Notes: a model not told the origin generated them from the sequence alone. A DNA stretch of 64,000 bases from Caldimonas manganoxidans ATCC BAA-369 (GCF_000381125.1 NZ_KB905936.1:1-64000); one strand, 5' to 3'; shown: positions 20,215 to 29,238, counted from the first letter of the stretch. A program made the numbers and translations.

Positions 20215-20247
20215 GCAGTCAAGGCAATGGCCAAGGTCATGAGGCGC

Positions 20248-20742
20248 TCAAGGCCAGGGCAGGAAGTTGGCAAAGCGGCCGAGCGACACACCCAGCAACC
20301 GGTCGAAAAGGATCCACACCGCAAGAGAAACACACCCTCCCACGCACAGATCTCGCCCCCAGCGCGCGCTGTCGAAGGCTCGGGCGATCCCCACGAAGGC
20401 CAGCACACCGGCCAGCCCGATGCCCACCACGGGCGTGAGCCCCAACAGAGCCGCCAAGCCGCCGACAAGCCAGGCCACCCGGCGGTGCTGCCCCGGCAAG
20501 GGCGACTCGTGTTCATCGAGCAGCACGTCGCTGCTGCGGCCCTGCAAGCTCATGGCCAGATACAACACCGACAGCACGGCCAACGCTGCCACCAGGATGC
20601 GGGGCATCACTGCTGGCCCCACCGCCGCAAACACCGGGGCCTCGGGAATCCTGCCGACCTGCCAGGCCGCCACCCCGACCACAGCCAACAACGCCAGCCC
20701 CATGCCGATGGGGCCTGCACGCGGGCGCAGCGGTCCGGTCAT
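20248..20742 (-). CDS. tctB: TctB-type small membrane subunit of the tricarboxylate transporter
   Basis: A 164-residue protein with four hydrophobic segments (about 11-26, 40-62, 85-113, 133-150), typical of TctB. It supports the TctA channel in the inner membrane. ATG 20742 is chosen because it overlaps the tctC stop as ATGA; the frame is open farther upstream inside tctC. tctA starts 33 bp after it. Sequence conservation in this family is low, so the call rests on size, topology and gene order. Confidence 0.88.
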   Translation of the reverse strand: MTGPLRPRAGPIGMGLALLAVVGVAAWQVGRIPEAPVFAAVGPAVMPRILVAALAVLSVLYLAMSLQGRSSDVLLDEHESPLPGQHRRVAWLVGGLAALLGLTPVVGIGLAGVLAFVGIARAFDSARWGRDLCVGGCVSLAVWILFDRLLGVSLGRFANFLPWP

Positions 20743-21713
20743 GCCAGGCCCAAATCTTTCATCACGGCCTCGGTGGCCGCGATGTCTGCCGCCAGCATTT
20801 GCGCAAAGGCATCCCCGGCCAGGAACACATCGGTCCATTTGCGTTGCTCGAGTGCCTCCTTCCAGGCCGGCGAGGCATGCATGCGGGTCAACAAATCGAT
20901 CAGCGCTTGGCGCTGTGATGCCGAAATCCCGGGCGCGCCGAACACACCGCGCCAATTTGCGGCCGTCACGTTCAGGCCCTGCTCCTTCAGCGTGGGCACG
21001 TCCACGCCCGGGATGCGCACACTGCCGGACACCGCCAGGGCCCGCAGCCGACCGCTACGGATGTGTTCGGCGAACTCGGAATACCCCGAGATCCCCGCCA
21101 CCACCTGGGCGCCCAACACCGCCGCCGTGGCCGGGCCCCCACCGGCAAATGCCACATAGGCCGCCTCGCGGGGGGTCTTGCCCAGCGCCCGCAGGATGAG
21201 CCCCAGCAGCAAATGATCGGTTCCTCCGGAAGAGCCGCCGGCCACACTGACGGCCTTCGGGTCGGCACGCAGGGCGTTCTCGAGGTCCTTCCAGGTCTTG
21301 TGTGGACTGCTGGCCGGCACCACGATGACGCCAGCTTCTTCGGTCAATCGGGCCAGCGGGGTGACGTCTTTGATCGTGACCGGGCTTTTGTTGGCAATGC
21401 CCCCACCGACCATCACCGAGCCGCCCACCATCATCGCGTTGCCCTGGCCTCGGCGCTGGTTGACGAAGCGCGGCAAGCCCACCATGCCCGCGGCCCCACC
21501 GACGTTTTCGAACTGGAAACTCCCCACCAGGCCGGCGGCCTTGCAGGCCGCCTCGATGGCCCGGGCCGTGCCGTCCCAGCCACCGCCGGGAGCCGCAGGC
21601 ACGAACATCAGGATCGATTCGAACAGCTGCTGAGCCCAAGCCAAAGAGGACAGGCCCCCCAGCGTGGGAGCCAGACCGGCCGTCACGATGATTCGTCGGC
21701 GAATGGGGTTCAT
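20739..21713 (-). CDS. tctC: TctC-type periplasmic tricarboxylate-binding protein
   Basis: Extracytoplasmic solute receptor of the Bug/TctC family, 324 residues. A signal peptide covers about residues 1-28 (MNPIRRR then a hydrophobic core, cut after AWA). The ligand-binding blocks are VPAAPGGGWDGTAR and GGSSGGTDHLLLG. ATG 21713 follows a GGAGA site; a TTG 12 bp upstream is less likely. It leads the tctCBA operon; tctB overlaps its end. The ligand (citrate, tricarballylate or another carboxylate) cannot be told from sequence. Confidence 0.9.
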   Translation of the reverse strand: MNPIRRRIIVTAGLAPTLGGLSSLAWAQQLFESILMFVPAAPGGGWDGTARAIEAACKAAGLVGSFQFENVGGAAGMVGLPRFVNQRRGQGNAMMVGGSVMVGGGIANKSPVTIKDVTPLARLTEEAGVIVVPASSPHKTWKDLENALRADPKAVSVAGGSSGGTDHLLLGLILRALGKTPREAAYVAFAGGGPATAAVLGAQVVAGISGYSEFAEHIRSGRLRALAVSGSVRIPGVDVPTLKEQGLNVTAANWRGVFGAPGISASQRQALIDLLTRMHASPAWKEALEQRKWTDVFLAGDAFAQMLAADIAATEAVMKDLGLA

Positions 21714-21939
21714 GAGCGTCTCCAATCAATTGATCCTGTCATGGGGCTGCGGCACTCGCGCCCGCGCCTGTCGAGCGTAATTGGCGGCGCTGATCCTGGC
21801 ATCAGCGTTTGCGAGGGGTGGGGCAGCGCGCCTATCCGTGGAATCCCTCATTAATACTGCATGGATAATTCTTTAATTTTTTCTTAACATTGGCAGACAC
21901 GTCCCCGACGTGCATACCCACAACCTGAGGAGCAAGGAC
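21714..21939. promoter_or_regulatory. Divergent control region, tctCBA and the sugar ABC operon
   Basis: The 226-bp gap contains an ATCAATTGAT palindrome at 21725-21734 just upstream of the tctC ribosome site. It also contains a notably AT-rich block (about 21852-21891, with ATTAAT, GATAAT and T-runs) 50-90 bp before the sugar-binding-protein gene. Promoters for both operons should lie here. I could not fix -35/-10 pairs with confidence. Confidence 0.4.
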
Positions 21940-23220
21940 ATGACCCTGACCCGATCCACACGCTCGCGCCTCGCGCGCCTTTCAAAGCAGGCCTGGGCGG
22001 CCTGCGCCGCCCTGGGCCTGAGCACGGCCGTGACGGCCGGTGAGGTGGAAGTGCTGCATTGGTGGACCTCTGGCGGCGAAGCCAAGGCCGCCACCGCGTT
22101 GAAAGGCCAAATGCTCAAGCTCGGACACACTTGGCGCGATTTCGCGGTGGCCGGCGGCGGTGGCGACTCGGCGATGACGGTACTCAAATCGCGTGTGGTG
22201 TCGGGCAATGCACCGGCAGCCGCCCAGATCAAGGGACCGTCGATTCAGGAGTGGGCCCGCGAAGGCGTGCTGGCCAGCATCGATGACGTGGCCAAGGCCA
22301 ACAACTGGGACGCCCTGCTACCCAAGCCCATTGCCGATGGACTGAAATACAAAGGCAGCTATGTGGCCGCACCGGTCAACGTGCATCGCGTGAACTGGCT
22401 ATGGGCCAACCCGGCGGTCTTGGCCAAGGCTGGCGTGAAGATGCCGACCACCTGGGACGAATTCTTTGCCGCGGCCGAGGCCCTCAAGAAGGCCGGTGTG
22501 ATCCCCGTGGCCCATGGCGGCCAGAATTGGCAGGACTTCACCACCTTTGAATCGGTCGCTCTGGGCGTGGGCGGCGTGGGCTTCTACAAGAAAGCCCTGG
22601 TGCAACTGGACCAGACCGCGCTCAAGAGCCCGACCATGGAGAAGGTGCTCACCACCTTCAAGCGCATCAAGGACTACACCGACCGCAACGCCCCGGGACG
22701 CGACTGGAACCTGGCCACTGCGATGGTCATCAACGGCCAAGCCGGCATGCAGCTGATGGGGGACTGGGCCAAAGGCGAGTTCGTCGCCGCTGGCAAAGTG
22801 CCCGGCAAGGACTTCCTCTGCGCCCCGGCCCCTGGTACGGCCCAGGCCTTTACCTACAACGTCGACAGCTTCGCGATGTTCAAGATCAAGAACGAAGCCA
22901 ACGTCAAGGCGCAGAAAGACTTGGCCGCAGCCCTGGTCTCGCCGGAGTTCCAGGAGGTGTTCAATCTGAACAAGGGGTCGATCCCGGTGCGCTTGAACAT
23001 GGATTTGTCCAAGTTCGATGACTGCGCCAAACTCTCGGCACGCGACTTCGCCGCCTCGGCCAAGTCCGGCACCTTGGTGCCCTCCATCGCCCATGGCATG
23101 GCCGTTCCCTCGGCCATCGAAGGCGCGATCAAGGATGTGGTCTCGCAGTTCTGGAACAGCGACCGCATGAGCGCGAAAGAAGCCATGGATCGTATCGCTG
23201 CGGCGGCCCGCGCGCAGTGA
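21940..23220 (+). CDS. Sugar ABC transporter substrate-binding protein (glucose/mannose type)
   Basis: Periplasmic binding protein of 426 residues, closest in look to GtsA-like glucose/mannose receptors. A signal peptide covers about 1-34 (basic start, hydrophobic AWAACAALGLSTAVTAG). The mature part has EVLHWWTSGGEAKA, WAREGVLASIDDVA, PVNVHRVNWLWANP and QLMGDWAKGEF, all typical of the family 1 group. ATG 21940 has GAGGAG 7 nt upstream. A strong hairpin follows, then two permeases, an ATPase and a sugar isomerase. Confidence 0.9.
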   Translation: MTLTRSTRSRLARLSKQAWAACAALGLSTAVTAGEVEVLHWWTSGGEAKAATALKGQMLKLGHTWRDFAVAGGGGDSAMTVLKSRVVSGNAPAAAQIKGPSIQEWAREGVLASIDDVAKANNWDALLPKPIADGLKYKGSYVAAPVNVHRVNWLWANPAVLAKAGVKMPTTWDEFFAAAEALKKAGVIPVAHGGQNWQDFTTFESVALGVGGVGFYKKALVQLDQTALKSPTMEKVLTTFKRIKDYTDRNAPGRDWNLATAMVINGQAGMQLMGDWAKGEFVAAGKVPGKDFLCAPAPGTAQAFTYNVDSFAMFKIKNEANVKAQKDLAAALVSPEFQEVFNLNKGSIPVRLNMDLSKFDDCAKLSARDFAASAKSGTLVPSIAHGMAVPSAIEGAIKDVVSQFWNSDRMSAKEAMDRIAAAARAQ

Positions 23221-23248
23221 TTTCTTTGTCCCCGGCGTGTGTTGCGCC

Positions 23249-23278
23249 GGCGGCCGCGGCCCTGGGGCCGCGGCCGCC
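23249..23278 (+). repeat. Strong intercistronic hairpin after the binding-protein gene
   Basis: A perfect 13-bp GC stem, GGCGGCCGCGGCC (23249-23261) with GGCCGCGGCCGCC (23266-23278) and a CTGG loop. It has no T-run. It sits between the binding-protein gene and the first permease. In many ABC operons such a hairpin protects the upstream mRNA and keeps binding protein in excess over the membrane parts. Confidence 0.75.
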
Positions 23279-23305
23279 GTCTCTGAAGTTCCTCACCGAT
23301 CCCGC

Positions 23306-24196
23306 ATGACCTCCTCCCCTGCCTTGCGGCCGCGCCAGCCTTGGCTGCCGCGCTTGGTGCTCGCGCCTTCTTTCGTGCTGTCGATGATCTTCATCTACGG
23401 CTTCATCGCCTGGAACGGCTACCTTTCGCTGTCGGCCTCACGGCTGCTACCCAACTACGAATTCGTCGGTCTCGAGCAGTACGTCACCTTGTTCGAGAGC
23501 GAACGTTGGTGGCTGGCCATGCGCAACCTGGGCATCTTTGGTGTGCTCTTCATCGGCCTGTCGATGGCCTTGGGCTTGTTGCTGGCCATCTTGCTGGACC
23601 AGAAGGTGCGCGCCGAAGGCGCCTTGCGCACCATCTTCCTCTATCCGATGGCGCTGAGCTTCATCGTCACCGGCACGGCCTGGAAATGGATTCTCAATCC
23701 GGGCCTGGGCCTGGAGCACCTGATGCACCAATGGGGCTTCGAGAGCTTTCGTTTCGACTGGCTCATCGACCCCGATCGGGCCATCTACACCGTGGTGATC
23801 GCCGGGGTGTGGCAATCGGCCGGCTTCGTGATGGCCCTGTTCCTGGCCGGGCTGCGCGGCATCGACGACAGCATCATCAAGGCCGCCCAACTCGACGGCG
23901 CCAGCCTGCCGCGCATCTATTGGCGCATCCTCATCCCCAGTCTGCGCCCCGTCTTCTTCAGCACATTGCTGGTGCTGTCACACATCGCAATCAAGAGTTT
24001 CGACTTGGTCATGGCGCTGACCGCCGGTGGCCCTGGTTTCGCCACCGACGTGCCTGCCACTTTCATGTACACGATGGCTTTCACTCGTGGTCAGATCGGC
24101 CTGGGAGCGGCATCGGCCACCATCATGCTGGCCACGGTCGCAGCCATCGTCGTTCCCTACCTCTACAGCGAACTGCGCACGAAGAAGTCCGCATGA
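23306..24196 (+). CDS. Sugar ABC transporter permease (first subunit)
   Basis: Inner-membrane permease of the MalF/GtsB class, 296 residues with six predicted membrane helices. The EAA-like loop contacting the ATPase is visible near DDSIIKAAQLDGASLPRIYWRILIPSLRP. ATG 23306 gives a normal N-terminus; the open frame upstream runs through the hairpin. It overlaps the second permease gene as ATGA, so the two subunits are made together. Confidence 0.9.
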   Translation: MTSSPALRPRQPWLPRLVLAPSFVLSMIFIYGFIAWNGYLSLSASRLLPNYEFVGLEQYVTLFESERWWLAMRNLGIFGVLFIGLSMALGLLLAILLDQKVRAEGALRTIFLYPMALSFIVTGTAWKWILNPGLGLEHLMHQWGFESFRFDWLIDPDRAIYTVVIAGVWQSAGFVMALFLAGLRGIDDSIIKAAQLDGASLPRIYWRILIPSLRPVFFSTLLVLSHIAIKSFDLVMALTAGGPGFATDVPATFMYTMAFTRGQIGLGAASATIMLATVAAIVVPYLYSELRTKKSA

Positions 24197-25041
24197 AGCA
24201 TTTGCATCGATTCCTCATCTTGGGCGCCTTGGCGGTCTTCGCTGCGCTGTTCCTCGCGCCGCTGTATGTGATGGTGGTCACCTCCCTGAAGGACATGGAC
24301 CAGATCCGTGCCGGCGGCCTGCTGGACCTGCCATCCAACCCAAGCTTGGCCGCTTGGTCCAAAGCCTGGTCCAGTGCCTGCACGGGCACCGACTGCGGAG
24401 GGCTGCGGCCCTTCTTCATGAACTCCATCGCGATGGTGGTGCCTGCCGTGCTGATCTCCACCGTGCTTGGCGCTCTCAATGGTTATGTGTTGAGCAAGTG
24501 GCGCTTCCGCGGCAGCGAGCTGGTGTTCGGGCTGATGCTCTTTGGTGTGTTCATGCCCATGCAGGTGGTGCTGCTGCCGATGTCGCAAGTGCTGGGCTGG
24601 CTGGGGCTGTCGACCTCCATCTGGGGCCTGGTGCTCGTCCACGTGCTGGCTGGCCTGCCCTCCACCACGCTGTTCTTCCGAAACTACTACGTGGGGCTGC
24701 CCGACGAGTTGGTCAAAGCCGCCATGATCGATGGTGCCGACTTCTGGCGCATCTTCTGGCGCATCGTCCTGCCGCTGTCCACGCCCATCCTGGTCGTCAC
24801 CCTGATCTGGCAGTTCACGCAGATCTGGAACGACTTCCTCTATGGCGTGGTGTTCACTGGCGCAGAGTCCAAGCCGGTCACGGTGGGCCTGAACAACCTG
24901 GCCAACACCACCGCCAACGTCAAGGAGTACAACGTCGACATGGCCGCCGCCATGATCGCCGCCCTGCCCACGCTGATCGTCTACATCATCGCTGGCAAAT
25001 ATTTCGTGCGCGGCCTCACCGCCGGCGCCGTGAAAGGTTGA
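24193..25041 (+). CDS. Sugar ABC transporter permease (second subunit)
   Basis: Inner-membrane permease of the MalG/GtsC class, 282 residues. It has an N-terminal helix at about 8-28, then the core helices. The EAA loop is ELVKAAMIDGADFWRIFWRIVLPLSTP, the usual second half-site for the ATPase. ATG 24193 overlaps the first permease stop as ATGA. The ATPase gene follows after 5 bp. Confidence 0.9.
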   Translation: MKHLHRFLILGALAVFAALFLAPLYVMVVTSLKDMDQIRAGGLLDLPSNPSLAAWSKAWSSACTGTDCGGLRPFFMNSIAMVVPAVLISTVLGALNGYVLSKWRFRGSELVFGLMLFGVFMPMQVVLLPMSQVLGWLGLSTSIWGLVLVHVLAGLPSTTLFFRNYYVGLPDELVKAAMIDGADFWRIFWRIVLPLSTPILVVTLIWQFTQIWNDFLYGVVFTGAESKPVTVGLNNLANTTANVKEYNVDMAAAMIAALPTLIVYIIAGKYFVRGLTAGAVKG

Positions 25042-25046
25042 GTCCC

Positions 25047-26114
25047 ATGGGAGCCCTCTCCATCCGCCAAGTCCGCAAGGCCTACCATTCCATCGAAATC
25101 CTCAAAGGCATCGATCTCGAAGTCGAGGCGGGCGAATTTCTGATCCTCGTCGGCCCTTCGGGCTGCGGCAAGTCCACGCTGCTGGCGATGATCGCCGGAC
25201 TGGACCACCCGACCTCCGGCAGCATCCACATCGGCGATCGCGATGTCACCCACGCCCTGCCCAAGGATCGCGACATCGCCATGGTGTTCCAGAGTTATGC
25301 GCTCTATCCGAACATGACGGTGGCCGACAACATCGGCTTTGCCCTGGAGATGCGCAAGGTGCCCAAAGCCGAGCGCCAAGCCGCGATTGCCCGCGTGGCC
25401 AAGATGCTGCAAATCGAGCATCTGCTGGACCGCAGGCCGGCCCAGCTTTCGGGCGGCCAACGCCAGCGTGTGGCCATGGGCCGGGCCCTGGCGCGCAATC
25501 CCAAACTATTTCTCTTCGACGAACCCCTGTCCAACCTCGACGCCAAGCTGCGCGTGGAGATGCGCGCGGAAATCAAACTGCTGCACCAGCGCACCCGCAC
25601 GACCACCGTGTACGTCACGCACGATCAGGTCGAAGCCATGACACTCGGAGACCGCATCGCCGTGATGAGGGACGGCCAGGTCCAGCAGTTCGGCACCCCT
25701 GAGGACATCTACAGCCGACCGGCCAACCGTTTCGTTGCCGAATTCATCGGCTCACCGGCCATGAACTTCATCGAGGCCTCGCGCACCGGCTCCGAGGAGC
25801 TGCAGGCCCATGGATGGAGTCTGGCGCTCACTCCTGGGCAGCAGCAAGCCCTGCAGGCGCATGCCGGTCAGGCCATCAGTTACGGCCTGCGCCCTGAAGC
25901 CCTGCAGTTCTCAGACCACGGTCTGCCCGGTGAGTTGGGCATGGTCGAACCCACGGGGCCGGAAACCTACGCCTTGGTGGACACCCCCCTGGGCCGCCTT
26001 ACGGTGCGCGTGCCCGGCAAGGTCACGCAACGCGTGGGCGAGCGCGTCCATCTGACCTGGTCTGCCGAGCACAGCCACCTCTTCGACGGACAGACCGAGC
26101 TGCGCATCGCCTGA
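25047..26114 (+). CDS. Sugar ABC transporter ATP-binding protein (MalK/UgpC type)
   Basis: Cytoplasmic ATPase of the carbohydrate CUT1 family, 355 residues. Walker A GPSGCGKST is at 36-44, a Q-loop follows in VFQSYALYPNMTV, the signature LSGGQRQRVAMGRALARN is near 135-152, and Walker B LFLFDEPLSNLD near 156-167 with the switch histidine in YVTHDQVEAM. A C-terminal TOBE/OB regulatory domain covers about 240-355. It is the last transporter gene, 9 bp before the sugar isomerase. Confidence 0.93.
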   Translation: MGALSIRQVRKAYHSIEILKGIDLEVEAGEFLILVGPSGCGKSTLLAMIAGLDHPTSGSIHIGDRDVTHALPKDRDIAMVFQSYALYPNMTVADNIGFALEMRKVPKAERQAAIARVAKMLQIEHLLDRRPAQLSGGQRQRVAMGRALARNPKLFLFDEPLSNLDAKLRVEMRAEIKLLHQRTRTTTVYVTHDQVEAMTLGDRIAVMRDGQVQQFGTPEDIYSRPANRFVAEFIGSPAMNFIEASRTGSEELQAHGWSLALTPGQQQALQAHAGQAISYGLRPEALQFSDHGLPGELGMVEPTGPETYALVDTPLGRLTVRVPGKVTQRVGERVHLTWSAEHSHLFDGQTELRIA

Positions 26115-26123
26115 TACTCTTGC

Positions 26124-27338
26124 ATGATGCAAGTCTTTCCGCTCTATCGCTCCGCTGCCTTTTTGAAAGAGCACATCTTTCACACGATGGCCTTCTACCA
26201 CCCGCGCTGCATCGATCGGCGCGGGGGGTACTTTCACTTCTTCCTCGACGACGGCACGGCTTACGACACACAACACCGGCACCTCGTCAACAGCACGCGC
26301 CTGATCTACAACTACGCCCAGGCGCATTTGCATTTCCGCACGCCGACCTATCTAGACGCCGTTCGCCACGGCCTGGCCTTCTTGCGCGAAGCCCACCTCG
26401 ATGCAGCCACCGGCCGCTATGCCTGGATGCTGCGCGTGGAGGACCGCCCCGACGGCAGACGTGAATACATGGTGGAAGATGACGCGCAATATGCCTATGG
26501 CTTGGGCTTCGTGATGCTGGCCTATGCCCATGCGCTCAAAGCCGGCGTGGTGCAAGCGCGCGAATGGCTGACCCAGACCTGGCAGACCTTGAATGACCTA
26601 TTCTGGGACCCATCCCAAGGGCTGTATGCCGACGAGCTGACCGAAGATGGCCGCTGGGGGTCGTACCGCGGCCAAAACGCCAACATGCACGTCTTCGAAG
26701 CGCTGCTGGGCGCCTTTGAAGCCACGGGGGACACGACCTACCTCGACCGGGCCGAGCAAATCGCCCGACGTGTCACGGTGGATCTGGCCGACCAGACCGA
26801 CGGCCATATCTGGGAGCACTACCACGCCGACTGGACGCCCGATTGGACCTACCACCGCGACCAGCCCGACGAGATCTTTCGTCCCTGGGGCTACCAATTG
26901 GGTCATCAAACGGAATGGGCCAAGCTGTTGCTCATCCTGGACCGCCTGCGTCCGGCCCCGTGGCTGTTGCCGCGCGCCCAGGCCCTGTTCGACTTTACCG
27001 TGGCCCATGGCTGGGACGAAGAAGCCCGTGGCCTGTTCAACCGCATGGCGCCCGACGGCAGCATATGCGACGACCGCAAGGCCTTCTGGGTACAGTCCGA
27101 AACCGCCACCGCGGCCGCCCTGTTGGGCCACCGCACCGGCCTGGAAACTTATTGGCGCTGGTACGACCGACTGTGGTCTTACTGCTGGGACTATTTCATC
27201 GACCACGAACACGGCGCCTGGTACCACACGCTCACCCGCGACAACCGCCGACTGGGCGAAGAAAAAACCCCGGTGGGCCGGCTGGACTATCACACGCTGG
27301 GCAACTGCTACGAGATGCTGCGGGTGGTGGGCGCCTGA
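26124..27338 (+). CDS. AGE-family sugar epimerase/isomerase
   Basis: An (alpha/alpha)6-barrel protein of 404 residues from the N-acylglucosamine 2-epimerase/mannose isomerase/YihS family. Aromatic and charged motifs of the active-site barrel are present: GQNANMHVFEALL, DHIWEHYHADW-like, RPWGYQLGHQTEWAKLLL and YHTLGNCYEML. As the last gene of a sugar ABC operon, mannose-fructose interconversion or a similar aldose-ketose step is likely. ATG 26124 or 26127 is the start. It converges on the amylase gene with only 19 bp between the stops. Confidence 0.87.
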   Translation: MMQVFPLYRSAAFLKEHIFHTMAFYHPRCIDRRGGYFHFFLDDGTAYDTQHRHLVNSTRLIYNYAQAHLHFRTPTYLDAVRHGLAFLREAHLDAATGRYAWMLRVEDRPDGRREYMVEDDAQYAYGLGFVMLAYAHALKAGVVQAREWLTQTWQTLNDLFWDPSQGLYADELTEDGRWGSYRGQNANMHVFEALLGAFEATGDTTYLDRAEQIARRVTVDLADQTDGHIWEHYHADWTPDWTYHRDQPDEIFRPWGYQLGHQTEWAKLLLILDRLRPAPWLLPRAQALFDFTVAHGWDEEARGLFNRMAPDGSICDDRKAFWVQSETATAAALLGHRTGLETYWRWYDRLWSYCWDYFIDHEHGAWYHTLTRDNRRLGEEKTPVGRLDYHTLGNCYEMLRVVGA

Positions 27339-27357
27339 AGAGCGCCCCCGCCGCCGG

Positions 27358-29238
27358 CTACTGCCAATTGCCGCCCGTGCTCACCGATCCGCCCCCAGAC
27401 GGCGTGGTCACGACGCGATTGCCACCGCCCTCCCAAACCACGTTTCCAGCCCCGTCCTTCTTGATGAACTTGTATTGGTAGGTGGTATTGGCCGGCAAAT
27501 TGAGCACCGCGCGCCAGTTCCCGCGCGTGCCCGAACCGGAAATCCAAGTCATCGGCCTGGCGGCCGCCGGCGACCAGTTGCCCAGTGCGCTGTGGTTGCC
27601 CACGACGAACAGGTTCTGTCCCCAAAAGGTATCGGCCGACGCGTTGAACGTCACCGAGGCGGTCGTCGGCGGCTGAGAGGCGCCGTCCAGACGGGCGCCC
27701 ACGTGGATGGCCGCCGCACCATTGGGCCCGGCCGTCAGCGTCACGTAGCCGCCGGCATCGACCGTCACCACATGGCCCGTGCACTGACCATTGTTGAAGT
27801 CCCCGGAGATGACATCGCAGTACTGGCCGGCTGGCAGGCTGGTCTTGAAGTTGCGCGTCAGCGCGGCGTCTTCGCGGTTGATCACCACGAAGCCCTTGTC
27901 ACCCCGCCCGAAAGCGATCTGGTTATTGCCGTTGTCCCACCAGTCGGTCACGGTCCAGTTGGGCAGCGTGGCGTTGCGGAAGGCCACCATATTGGCGATG
28001 CCCCGCCAGCGGTGCTCACACACCCAGCCACCGATGCTCTGGTTGAAGCAGGCCGGCTGGCTGCCGCCACCATCCCAGGGGCCACGGGTGGCGCCACCAC
28101 TGTCGTGTGGCGGGCCAAAGCTCGTGTCGTAGGCCGTGCTGCGGTTGAAGGCATAGCTGGACATCAGCGCCGGGTAGCCATAAGGCCAAGCCAGCATGAA
28201 GATGTTGGCCAGATCGTAGGTCGAGCCATGGTGGTAGGTCAGATAGTTGCCACCGCCGCCATGACCGCGCTGCTTGTCGTGGTTGTCGATGAAAGCAATC
28301 GCTTTGCTGCTGGGCATCAGGCCCCAGGTTTCACCGAAGCTGCGCAGCTCGGCCAGACGGCCGCCACCGGCGAACTTGCCGAAGATTTGCTTCCCATAGT
28401 TGAACTCGGTCACGGTGACCTGGCCGCCGCCGAGCGAGAAGTACTGGTTCGGCTGCACTGCCTCGCCGGCCGCGCCAATCACCTCCAGAAACCAGAAAGG
28501 GCGGTTCGCGCCGGTGCGGCTGTTGACCGCATCGATGATGGCGCCCAGGTCGGTCGGGCTGATGTGCTTGGCCGCATCCACCCGGAAGCCCTTGACCCCC
28601 ATGTTGACCAGATCCACCAGATAGTCGGCGATCTTGCCGCGCACATAAGCGCTCCCAGTGTCCAGGTCCTGCAAGCCCGAGAGCTCGCAACGCTGCACAT
28701 TGTTCGCATCCCCGTAGTTGGTGATGCTGCACACCGGCTGGTGGAAGTCGTTGGGGCCATAGAGCCCAGGGTAGTTGTGATAGCTCCAGCTGCGCCCAGC
28801 GCTCGAGGTGCCGCCCGTGCCGCCGGACATGTGATTGATCACGGCGTCCACGTAGATGCCCACGCCCACGGCATTGCATCGGTTGACCATGTCCTGGAAC
28901 TCGGCGCGCGTGCCGCTGCGGCTGCGGTCCAGGCTGTAGCTCACCGGCTGGTAGCGCATCCACCACGGATAAGGTGCACCATCACCGCTGGTCACCCAGT
29001 TGTGCTCGTTCGGGGGCGACACCTGCACCGCCGCGAAGCCCTTGGGCCCGAGGAAGGTCTCGCACTCGCGCGCGATGTCGGTCCACTTCCATTCGAACAG
29101 ATGCACGAAGGCCGTGCGCGGTGCACTCTGGGCCTGGGCCGTCGAGATGCCCAGGGCCGTGGTGGCCAGCGTCAAGGCGGCCAGGCCCTGCCGGGCCGCG
29201 CGCCGCCAGCGCGGCGGCAATGGGTAAAGCTGCGGCAT
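27358..29238 (-). CDS. Secreted alpha-amylase, GH13 (animal/Streptomyces-like) with CBM20
   Basis: Exported endo-amylase of 626 residues. The signal peptide is about 1-36 (RR-rich start, hydrophobic core, AQA cut). The catalytic barrel has DAVINH (131-136), the nucleophile D221 in GFRVDAAKH, the acid E252 in FWFLEVIG, and D321 in FIDNHDKQRGHGGGG. The last motif with R219 resembles chloride-dependent animal-type and Streptomyces GH13 enzymes. A starch-binding CBM20 lies at about 530-620 (VVGNHSALGNWSPAAARPM, YQYKFIKKDG, WEGGGNR). ATG 29238 follows AGGAGA. It probably supplies sugars to the adjacent ABC system, on which it converges. Confidence 0.93.
   Translation of the reverse strand: MPQLYPLPPRWRRAARQGLAALTLATTALGISTAQAQSAPRTAFVHLFEWKWTDIARECETFLGPKGFAAVQVSPPNEHNWVTSGDGAPYPWWMRYQPVSYSLDRSRSGTRAEFQDMVNRCNAVGVGIYVDAVINHMSGGTGGTSSAGRSWSYHNYPGLYGPNDFHQPVCSITNYGDANNVQRCELSGLQDLDTGSAYVRGKIADYLVDLVNMGVKGFRVDAAKHISPTDLGAIIDAVNSRTGANRPFWFLEVIGAAGEAVQPNQYFSLGGGQVTVTEFNYGKQIFGKFAGGGRLAELRSFGETWGLMPSSKAIAFIDNHDKQRGHGGGGNYLTYHHGSTYDLANIFMLAWPYGYPALMSSYAFNRSTAYDTSFGPPHDSGGATRGPWDGGGSQPACFNQSIGGWVCEHRWRGIANMVAFRNATLPNWTVTDWWDNGNNQIAFGRGDKGFVVINREDAALTRNFKTSLPAGQYCDVISGDFNNGQCTGHVVTVDAGGYVTLTAGPNGAAAIHVGARLDGASQPPTTASVTFNASADTFWGQNLFVVGNHSALGNWSPAAARPMTWISGSGTRGNWRAVLNLPANTTYQYKFIKKDGAGNVVWEGGGNRVVTTPSGGGSVSTGGNWQ

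Noticed and set aside
26118-26132. CTTGCAT-G-ATGCAAG palindrome at the isomerase start codon
   Set aside because: It lies inside the operon over a start codon, where an operator is unlikely; probably chance.
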